NCBI RefSeq assembly: GCF_033723955.1
Contig: NZ_CP137555.1
Location: 2,906,001 to 2,970,000, forward strand
Length of the DNA: 64,000 bases
Source of the DNA: Microbulbifer pacificus
Lineage (GTDB): Bacteria > Pseudomonadota > Gammaproteobacteria > Pseudomonadales > Cellvibrionaceae
Direction of reading: 5' to 3'
Shown: in pieces, positions 55,052 through 64,000 of the stretch
Layout of the letters: the number at the start of each line of letters is the position of its first letter
How positions within the stretch are numbered: the first letter of the stretch is position 1
Notes under the pieces: generated by a model
The model's database searches: none
What the model saw: only the letters and a program-made list of their open reading frames with translations
What the model was told of the DNA's origin: nothing
Translations under genes and position numbers: made by a program

Positions 55052-55936
55052 CTACACCGCGATACCAACTTGTAGCGTCGCCACGTAACCGTTTTCAATA
55101 TCTCCGGTGACCTCTGCCAGCTGATAGGTAACGCCGTCGCTGAACACATTGTCTGCAGCAAAACTGCCCACGGAACTGTTCTGTCCGTGGGCTGCATACA
55201 GCGTGGAGTTGTACACCGCACGGGTAATCTCTTCCGGGAAGGCAAGCTGTGAAGTAGCCGTTGCGGTCGAGCTGCTGAACAGGAACACCTGGAAATGGAT
55301 ATGGGTGATGCGCCCGGTATACCAGCCGGGGTAAATGGTTTCGAACAGCACCATGCCGTCACTGTCCGCATCCTGAATACCTCGGCAGAAGGTTTGCCCC
55401 ACGGTATTTGCTCCCGGCTGTGAATAGCCGGAATACACCCCGTCCTTGTCGCAGTGCCACACATACACGGTGGCATTGGTGATCGGTGCGCAATTGTTGT
55501 TTACGTCCACCAGATTCAGCACCAGTGTCAGTGGCACCCCGGTTTTACCCTCGGTAATGTCGGAGCGCACCATGGCGGAATTGCTCAGTACTGCGGTGAG
55601 CGGGTAGGGGCCTTCGGTCTCCCGGGGGATCAGTGTGCAGCTGCCGGGCGTGCCACCGGACGAGCTGCCACTGGAAGAGGAGCTGCCGCTGGAGGATGAG
55701 CTACTGCCGGAGGAACTTCCTCCGGAGGAAGAGCTTCCGCTTGAACCTCCGGAGGAGGAACCGGATCCGCCACTGTTTCCGCAGGCGGCGACAAATGCCG
55801 CACCGGTCAGGCCGAGAGCGGAAAGCATCTGCCGGCGATTCCAGGTTTTCTCGGGAGCCCGCAACGCCGTGGATGGCTCCGCGGCATTGTCTTTGCTAAC
55901 ACCACTTTCCGTTTCAGTTTCAGTTTCTTTAACCAT
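55052..55936 (-). CDS. Exported intradiol ring-cleavage dioxygenase-like protein with poly-serine linker
   Basis: 294 aa. A twin-arginine-type signal (NRRQMLSALGLTGAAFVAAC, RR at 34-35) ends in a lipobox Cys at residue 52. A Gly/Ser linker of about 40 residues follows, like those of Microbulbifer/Saccharophagus exoenzymes. The catalytic domain has the intradiol ferric ligands: Tyr in DKDGVYSGY, and Tyr plus two His in GWYTGRITHIHFQV. Such exported dioxygenases cleave catechol-type aromatics outside the cytoplasm. It follows a Gly-rich lipoprotein gene on the same strand by 44 bases. Substrate unknown. Confidence 0.87.
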   Translation of the reverse strand: MVKETETETESGVSKDNAAEPSTALRAPEKTWNRRQMLSALGLTGAAFVAACGNSGGSGSSSGGSSGSSSSGGSSSGSSSSSSGSSSSSGSSSGGTPGSCTLIPRETEGPYPLTAVLSNSAMVRSDITEGKTGVPLTLVLNLVDVNNNCAPITNATVYVWHCDKDGVYSGYSQPGANTVGQTFCRGIQDADSDGMVLFETIYPGWYTGRITHIHFQVFLFSSSTATATSQLAFPEEITRAVYNSTLYAAHGQNSSVGSFAADNVFSDGVTYQLAEVTGDIENGYVATLQVGIAV

Positions 55937-55980
55937 TTATTTCACCTTGTATTCTGGACTTGCACGTCACTGCGGTGGTG

Positions 55981-56448
55981 TCAGCCTGCGCGGCACTCAC
56001 CCCTGATTTCCACCGAACCCTGCAGGTTGCTCTTCTCGATGACAAACCAGCCGTGGGGGCAGTACTTGGTGTCGGCGAGGACTTCCTCCAGGCGCTCCTG
56101 CGCGGCCTTTTCCGGGTTTTCCCGCATCTTGCTGCTCATGCCGCCGCCACCAGGGCCACCGCCCATACCGCCACCGGGACCACCACCCATGCCACCACCA
56201 CCAGGACCGCCACCACCACCTGGGCCGCCGCCACCCGGGCCGCGCCCGCCACCACCCATGCCTCCGCCGGGGCCGCCGCGTTCGCCGCCGCCATTGACGG
56301 TGGCCGAGTAAGTGAACATGCGGTTGCCCTGTTCGGTGATATTGGTGATGAACGATTCAGAGAAGACCGGCGGCGCCTTGGGGGCGCTGGCACAACCGGC
56401 AGCCATAGCGATGGCTGCGAAGGCCATGGCAGGGTAGATAGGTTTCAT
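55981..56448 (-). CDS. Gly-rich small lipoprotein
   Basis: 155 aa. Lipobox MAAGC near residue 19. A central stretch of about 50 residues is nearly all Gly with Pro/Met, repeating GGPGGGMGGG. The C-terminal 50 residues are normal and contain two Cys (KYCPHGWFVIEKS..IRGECRAG), which may form a disulfide. First gene of a pair with the dioxygenase, so probably functionally linked. No family recognised. The GC-rich repeat is prone to slippage. Confidence 0.78.
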   Translation of the reverse strand: MKPIYPAMAFAAIAMAAGCASAPKAPPVFSESFITNITEQGNRMFTYSATVNGGGERGGPGGGMGGGGRGPGGGGPGGGGGPGGGGMGGGPGGGMGGGPGGGGMSSKMRENPEKAAQERLEEVLADTKYCPHGWFVIEKSNLQGSVEIRGECRAG

Positions 56449-56722
56449 GGAGACTCCTGTGGGTTGTTGGAGTCATGAGACCACAGGATCAGCGCGAGAT
56501 TGAGCGCGGATGGGTAAAGTTTGGTTAGCGAGTGTTAAGGCGTTGGGGGGCGTGCCACTAACGGCGGCTGCGCTAATTCTGCGGCGACGTTCGACGCCGC
56601 AAATGGTCATATTGCCGCAAATTCTGGCGCTGAAATGAGCAGCCCCCTATTATCTCCCCACTGAATCGGGGGAGCTGTGTTGCAGTTTCCACTTATAAAA
56701 AATCCAGATTGCGAGAGATTGC

Positions 56723-58930
<2,208 letters not shown>

Positions 58931-58938
58931 ATAAAAAC

Positions 58939-58963
58939 GGGGGCTGTAAGCCCCCTTTTTTTT
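58939..58963 (+). terminator. Rho-independent terminator after the dipeptidyl peptidase gene
   Basis: Stem GGGGGCT/AGCCCCC with loop GTA and a T8 tract. Confidence 0.9.
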
Positions 58964-58972
58964 GGCCGAAAT

Positions 58973-60682
58973 TTAGCGTTTTTTGCGCTTTTCGGTATTT
59001 TCTTCACAGTTGCCAATTATCGGGAGATATCGCAGCACCTTCATTTCCGGATCAATCACTACATGGTCTTTTGCCGAGGCAGCAATGGTGATTTTTCCGT
59101 TTACCGGTTGGTATACCTGAAGTTGCCCGTTAACAGATACCGGCACTGGCATCGGGAAGGGAAGGTTATCCGGGGTTTTCCAGGTCAGAACAATGGACTG
59201 TTCTTGCGCTTGCTGTACCAACTCCGGTAGTTCAGCCTGTTTCAGATACACATCAAACAGCCAGTTGTAATCCTTGCCCGTCCGTCGGTTGACGATATCG
59301 ATAAAATCCTGCGTATTGCGGTAGCGAGGGGTAATCGGATAACTCAGAGAGGCCGTATCATCTGTGCCATACAGCAATTCCCTGGTTGCCTGCCAGAACA
59401 GTTTGTCGCCGATCAGCCAGCGCAGGGTGTGCAGGGTCCATCCACCTTTGCCATAAATATCGGAATTGAATGCCTGTTCAGAGGTAATGTCACCTTCCAG
59501 TACGATCGGCTTGCAATTCATCAATCCTAAATAGGATTTATACATGCTGTAGTTGTACGCTGTGGTACCGAAATGATCGAGACTGTAAGCAGGTTGCATG
59601 TATAAGCCGAAGCCTTCATGTAGCCAGGCATCATTGAGTTTTTCGTGGGTAATCAGGTTGCCAAACCACTCATGGGCCAGCTCATGTTGCAGCAACCAGT
59701 CAAAACCATATTCGTCACGTTTATATTTTTTACCATAGGCGTTGATCGTCTGATGCTCCATTCCAAGGTGTGGAGTTTCAACAAAGCCCAGCTTTTGGTT
59801 GCCCCAGGGGTAAGGCCCCAGTTGACGCTCATAGAATTCAATTTGCTGGCGTAAATCATTATCGATAAGCAGTTGTGCCTTTTCTGCATTTTCGCCCAGC
59901 GCCCAGAATTCAATCGGCACCTGCGCGCCATTGATCCCGGTATAGGATTGCTGGATCCTGGTGTAAGGGCCGATATTCAGGGCAATGTTGTAATCGCTCG
60001 CTGGAACAGACAGCAGCCAATCGAACTGCGTTTTGTCGTCACCTACCGGGTTAATCCCCTGCAAGACACCATTGGTGACGGCACTCAAACCTTTGGGAAC
60101 AGTAAGCCGGATGCGCATACTGTCAGCCTTGTCCGAAAAATGGTCTTTACACGGCCAGAATAAATCGCAGCCTTCACCCTGCACCGCAGTGGCGATCCAC
60201 GGTTGTCCATCCTCCGTCTGTTGCCAGACGGTACCACCGGCCCAGGGGGCATTCAGGGCAATGTGTGGCTGACCGGAATAGTAAACATCGACAGTAACCT
60301 GTTCGCCCGGGAGGAATGTTTTTCCCAGATCAATGGTGAGAATGCCGCCGGCTCTCTGGTAGTGGGAGACTTGTCCATTTACCAAAACCCGTTCTATGGC
60401 AAACCGGCTATCCAGTTTTAATTCGACCTGTGCGCTGTCCTTGATCAGTGAGAATTCGGTACGCCCTATGCCTTTTATGGCTTTCTTATCGGGAAATATT
60501 TCCAAAGTCAGATCGTAGGCTTTGACATCTGCCCGTTGTGCTATGTCTGACAGGGGTTGTCCGGTGTCGCCAATCAGTGGATCCAGTGGCGGGGGGAGTT
60601 GTTGGCAGGCGGCCAGACCCAACACGGGTAACAAAGGCAATAAAGGGGTTTTGATTGCCTTGGCGAACTTAGCAAAGCGCAT
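58973..60682 (-). CDS. M1-family metallopeptidase lipoprotein
   Basis: 569 aa. Lipobox LGLAAC near residue 26. The zinc motif is HELAHEWFGN followed by the third ligand in WLHEGFGLYMQ. The substrate motif G-x-M-E-N is replaced by LGMEHQ, keeping the Glu. The ERAP/helical C-terminal domain of large M1 enzymes is missing; the protein ends in a short beta domain and a Lys/Arg tail. Codon use is A/T-richer than its neighbours, so acquisition is possible. It probably trims peptides in the periplasm or at the outer membrane. Confidence 0.9.
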   Translation of the reverse strand: MRFAKFAKAIKTPLLPLLPVLGLAACQQLPPPLDPLIGDTGQPLSDIAQRADVKAYDLTLEIFPDKKAIKGIGRTEFSLIKDSAQVELKLDSRFAIERVLVNGQVSHYQRAGGILTIDLGKTFLPGEQVTVDVYYSGQPHIALNAPWAGGTVWQQTEDGQPWIATAVQGEGCDLFWPCKDHFSDKADSMRIRLTVPKGLSAVTNGVLQGINPVGDDKTQFDWLLSVPASDYNIALNIGPYTRIQQSYTGINGAQVPIEFWALGENAEKAQLLIDNDLRQQIEFYERQLGPYPWGNQKLGFVETPHLGMEHQTINAYGKKYKRDEYGFDWLLQHELAHEWFGNLITHEKLNDAWLHEGFGLYMQPAYSLDHFGTTAYNYSMYKSYLGLMNCKPIVLEGDITSEQAFNSDIYGKGGWTLHTLRWLIGDKLFWQATRELLYGTDDTASLSYPITPRYRNTQDFIDIVNRRTGKDYNWLFDVYLKQAELPELVQQAQEQSIVLTWKTPDNLPFPMPVPVSVNGQLQVYQPVNGKITIAASAKDHVVIDPEMKVLRYLPIIGNCEENTEKRKKR

Positions 60683-60944
60683 GGTAAATCTCGGAATATA
60701 AATTATGAATTATCAGAAGATGACGGCACCGTTTAATGCCGTCAACGATGCCCATTTTCCCTGTTGTCACGCTCCTTGATGCGACCGGGTGTGGCCTGAA
60801 CTAACCAGTACATAATACGTAAAACTGTGACGGTCGTCCTGCTTGGAACCCATTGCGTCTGCTTAGAATAGAACGAAATCCGATGTCTTTATCTGCACCG
60901 GATTGACCCGACCTCAGCACTTAAAATAAAAAAACGGAGCGACG

Positions 60945-63900
60945 ATGCTTGCTAGAAGCCTCGTTTTCCTGCTGTTCTTTTTACCTCTCGCCTTGTCCGC
61001 GCGGCCTCTGGAGTTCGTGCCACTGGGGTTGGCACAGGGGCTCGACGTCAAGGTCGCCACCTCGGTGTTGGTGGACCACAACGGTTTTTTGTGGGTGGCG
61101 TCACGTGAGGGGCTGTACCGCTACGACGGCTACGAGGCCACACCGATGCCGACTGGCAGGCAGGGTTTGCCGGATCACGATATCCGCGCCTTGTATGAAG
61201 ACCGCGCCGGGTTTCTGTGGGTGGCCACCAATACCAGCGGCCTCAGCCGCTACGATCCCCGCACCAATACCTTTTCCCACTACCGCCACCAGTCCGCGGA
61301 TCTGCACACACTCACCCACGACAGCATCTACGGCATGGCAGAAGATGCGGAGGGCAGGTTGTGGGCGGGCAGCCAGATCGGCCTGAACCGGATCGACCCG
61401 GTTTCCGGCCGCGTTACCCGCTTTCGGCACGACCCTGCGCAACCCCGCGCCCTCGCACACGATTATGTGTACGACGTGCTGGCAGAGCCCGGCGGCGACG
61501 GGATGTGGGTGGCCACCATCGGTGGGGGCATCAATCGCTGGCAGGCAGACTCCGACGGCTTCGATCACTTTGACCTGGCCCGCCTGTCGGGCATGCCGGA
61601 AGAGGCTAACAGTGTGTTCGGGCTGGCGCGGCGCGGCGACACAACGCTGTTTGCCGGCACCCGCGCCGGTCTCATCGAGCTGGATTTCGCGCGCGGCACC
61701 GCGCGAGCAGTTGACCTGGGCGGCGATGAACCGCCGGTTATCCCGGCGTTGCAGTGGGGACCGGAAGGGCGGCTGTGGATCGCGACCATGGGGCGCGGTG
61801 TACTGAGTTATGACCCGGTTTCGGGAGACGTCGAAAGTGCAAATCCGGATCCCCTGGGCAGCGATGGCCAGCTGCCGGCGCTGCCACAACTGTCGCTGCA
61901 TTTCAGCGGCGGCAAGTTGCTCGTCGCCACCTGGGGAAATGGCGTTTACATGGCGCGACTGCAGCGCCGCGAATATGGGTGGCTGCGTGCTGGCGAAGAG
62001 GCGGGACAACTGCGTCACCACAACGTCACCGCGGTGATGTCATCTTCCGAGCGTCCGCTGTGGGTGGGGTCATTTGGCGGCGGTGTCCAGCGCTTGATGT
62101 CCGACGGAACTTTTTCCTCGGAGCCTGCGCAAGCCGACGACGCGCTCTACACCGACGGTGTGATATCGCTGGTCGAGCGCCGCAGCGGCCAGCTGTTGGC
62201 GGGAAGTAACCACGGGCTTTGGATACTGGATGCGGACGGCCGCCACCGGCTGATCGGCGGCAATACCGGAGAGGGACTGGGTGAGGGATACGTGACCAGT
62301 TTGCTGGAAAGTGATTCCGCTGAACTGTGGGTTGGCGTCGGTGGCAGTGGCCTTTTCCGTTTGCCCGCAGGGCATTCGCAATTCACCGGATTTACACATC
62401 ACCCGGATCAGGCGGATTCACTGAGTGGCAACTACATTACCGCACTGCTGCAAGCGGGCGAAAACCTTCTGCTGGTGGGGACCCGTTCCAGTGGGCTCAA
62501 TCTCTGCCGGATGACCCCCTGGCAGTGTCGGCGCTTTGGTGGCGACCAGGGGCTTGCCCACCACAATGTTACCGTGCTCTACCGGGACCGCCGCGGTGCC
62601 ATCTGGGCCGGAACCGATGGTGGCGGTCTGCATCAGTTCGAACTCGGGCAAGACGGCACATTGCGATTGCTGCGGCGCTGGAGTGAGGTCGACGGCCTGC
62701 TGGGCCCGGGGATCATGGGTATTGTCGAGGACGACGATGGCTCCCTGTGGCTGAGTTCTCGCCAGGGCCTGACTCGCCTGCAGCCACGCACCGGTGCGCT
62801 CGAGCACCATGTGGCCGAGAGCGGGCTGCCGGTGACCCATTTCAACGCCCGCGCGGCATCGCGAGACCGCCACCATCTCTATTTCGGCGGTATCGGCGGT
62901 CTGATCACCATTCCCGCGGGTACAGCGATGACACAGCCGGACGCGAGTCCGGTACGACTGGTGGATATTTCCCGCGCTGCGGAAGGAAATGCGATCCACA
63001 CCCAACCGGCGATGGCGCTGGACAGCCTGGAACTGGATTGGGGCGAGATGCTCTCGGTTTCTTTTGCCGCACTGGATTTCGCCAAGGCGCCCCACCAATA
63101 CCAGTATCGCCTGCAGCCGACCGAGGCCTGGCAGTCGTTGGGGCCACGGCGGGAGCTGACACTGCTGGAGCTGTCACCGGGCAGCTACCGGTTGAGCGTG
63201 CGGGGGCGGGATGTATTCGGGCGCTGGGGGGAATCTCCGGCGTTGTTCCTGAATGTTGTACCGCCGCTATGGATGACAACCTGGTTCCGCGGGCTGGGGG
63301 TGTCCCTGTTGCTGGCAGCGGGCTTTGCACTTCACCACTACCGGATGCGGGGCCTGCAGCGGCGAAACCGGATGCTTGAGCATCTGCGTGCGCAGCGGGA
63401 GCGCGCTCTGGAAAAAGCGGAAGTCAGCGGACGCCGGCTGTCACAGGCCCACGCCGGGCTGCGCAACCTCACCGCGCGCCTGCAGTCTGCGAAAGAAGAG
63501 CAGCGGCAGCAGATCTCAAGGGAGCTGCACGATGAGCTGGGGCAGAACCTGACTGCCGCCAAGATCAGCCTGCAGCGGGTGGCGCGGGCGACCAGTGCCG
63601 AAGACCAGCAGCAGCGGGTCGATGAATCTGTATCCATGCTCGACCACATGATTGCCCAGGTACGCAACATATCTCTGTCACTGCGACCGCCATTGCTGGA
63701 TGACGTCGGCCTTATTGAGGCGCTGAAGGTGCATCTCGGCTCTGTGCAGGACCGCACCGGGGTGGATATCGGCTTACACGTGGACGGTGGCATCGTCGAA
63801 GTATCGCGGGATGTGCGCACCACCATATTCCGGCTGGTACAGGAGGCGGTCAGCAATGCATTGCGACATGCGCGGTGTCGCCGGATTACGGTAGCGCTCG

Positions 63901-64000
63901 AAGGTCGCTCCACCGGGGTTTGCCTGAGTGTGCAGGACGACGGCTGTGGGTTCGATGTAAACCAGGTATGGGAGCGGGTGTTGCGCGGTGAGCACCTGGG
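60945..64000 (+). CDS. Beta-propeller sensor histidine kinase, 3' end outside window
   Basis: At least 1,018 residues from an ATG with ACGGAG upstream; the frame is still open at base 64000. A signal peptide (LVFLLFFLPLALSA) leads into repeated regulator-propeller blades (DHNGFLWVASREGLYRYDG; EDRAGFLWVATNTSGLSRYD). A Y_Y_Y-type domain near residue 700, a membrane helix (GLGVSLLLAAGFALHHY) and a coiled coil follow. A NarL-type kinase ends it, with H-box QQISRELHDELGQNLTA and the N and G boxes (VQEAVSNALRHARC, DDGCGFDV). Such kinases often sense polysaccharide breakdown products. The partner regulator would lie beyond the window. Confidence 0.92.
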   Translation, partial: MLARSLVFLLFFLPLALSARPLEFVPLGLAQGLDVKVATSVLVDHNGFLWVASREGLYRYDGYEATPMPTGRQGLPDHDIRALYEDRAGFLWVATNTSGLSRYDPRTNTFSHYRHQSADLHTLTHDSIYGMAEDAEGRLWAGSQIGLNRIDPVSGRVTRFRHDPAQPRALAHDYVYDVLAEPGGDGMWVATIGGGINRWQADSDGFDHFDLARLSGMPEEANSVFGLARRGDTTLFAGTRAGLIELDFARGTARAVDLGGDEPPVIPALQWGPEGRLWIATMGRGVLSYDPVSGDVESANPDPLGSDGQLPALPQLSLHFSGGKLLVATWGNGVYMARLQRREYGWLRAGEEAGQLRHHNVTAVMSSSERPLWVGSFGGGVQRLMSDGTFSSEPAQADDALYTDGVISLVERRSGQLLAGSNHGLWILDADGRHRLIGGNTGEGLGEGYVTSLLESDSAELWVGVGGSGLFRLPAGHSQFTGFTHHPDQADSLSGNYITALLQAGENLLLVGTRSSGLNLCRMTPWQCRRFGGDQGLAHHNVTVLYRDRRGAIWAGTDGGGLHQFELGQDGTLRLLRRWSEVDGLLGPGIMGIVEDDDGSLWLSSRQGLTRLQPRTGALEHHVAESGLPVTHFNARAASRDRHHLYFGGIGGLITIPAGTAMTQPDASPVRLVDISRAAEGNAIHTQPAMALDSLELDWGEMLSVSFAALDFAKAPHQYQYRLQPTEAWQSLGPRRELTLLELSPGSYRLSVRGRDVFGRWGESPALFLNVVPPLWMTTWFRGLGVSLLLAAGFALHHYRMRGLQRRNRMLEHLRAQRERALEKAEVSGRRLSQAHAGLRNLTARLQSAKEEQRQQISRELHDELGQNLTAAKISLQRVARATSAEDQQQRVDESVSMLDHMIAQVRNISLSLRPPLLDDVGLIEALKVHLGSVQDRTGVDIGLHVDGGIVEVSRDVRTTIFRLVQEAVSNALRHARCRRITVALEGRSTGVCLSVQDDGCGFDVNQVWERVLRGEHL

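Overview
The window reads as chromosomal DNA of a marine, polysaccharide-degrading gammaproteobacterium close to Microbulbifer or Saccharophagus (order Cellvibrionales). This is inferred from the high GC content, a full ectoine operon, a secreted pullulanase, TonB-dependent uptake, poly-serine linkers in an exported enzyme and a Gac/Rsm-type small RNA. I see no rRNA, tRNA, CRISPR array, prophage or transposase gene.

Layout. 1-13.0 kb: a secreted pullulanase (3' end beyond the window), rsgA, a DUF885 peptidase, the isoprenoid operon xseB-ispA-dxs, and a membrane-anchored PQQ-type dehydrogenase carrying a cytochrome c motif. Three nested palindromic repeats lie among these genes. At 12.79-13.0 kb a perfect GacA box precedes a short GGA-rich transcript with a terminator: a probable CsrA/RsmA-sequestering sRNA. 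13.4-17.3 kb: an HNH endonuclease, a D-Ala-D-Ala ligase homologue with murein endopeptidase mepA, and hisC.

17.3-27.8 kb is the most unusual stretch. A membrane FHA protein overlaps a trypsin-like protease gene. A 1.1-kb noncoding region follows, holding helically phased GTGTAAT repeats, a GGA-rich structured RNA candidate and a MITE-like element. Then come a small DP-EP-like protein, two transmembrane Ser/Thr kinases with TPR-like tails, and an FHA-winged-helix protein. Together they look like a phosphorylation-dependent signalling locus whose output is not obvious.

28.3-35.8 kb: ectR, ectA, ectB, ectC, ask_ect, a TPR membrane protein overlapping ask_ect, and a sodium:solute symporter, i.e. 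osmoadaptation. 35.8-40.2 kb: YceI with cytochrome b561, an unknown gene, corA, a host-attachment-type protein and a CBS protein. 40.3-47.9 kb: a solute-binding-like protein and a membrane-tethered winged-helix regulator (overlapping genes), a TonB-dependent receptor, and three tandem phosphatase lipoproteins with mosaic sequence. This may be a regulated phospho-compound utilisation module.

49.0-51.0 kb: glutathione-dependent formaldehyde detoxification. 51.1-55.0 kb: sulfide oxidation (sqr, persulfide dioxygenase) with a divergent FisR-type sigma-54 activator, a recognisable sigma-54 promoter and a large symmetric palindrome. 55.0-64.0 kb: an exported intradiol dioxygenase with a Gly-rich lipoprotein, a dipeptidyl peptidase IV, an M1 peptidase lipoprotein and a beta-propeller histidine kinase (3' end beyond the window).
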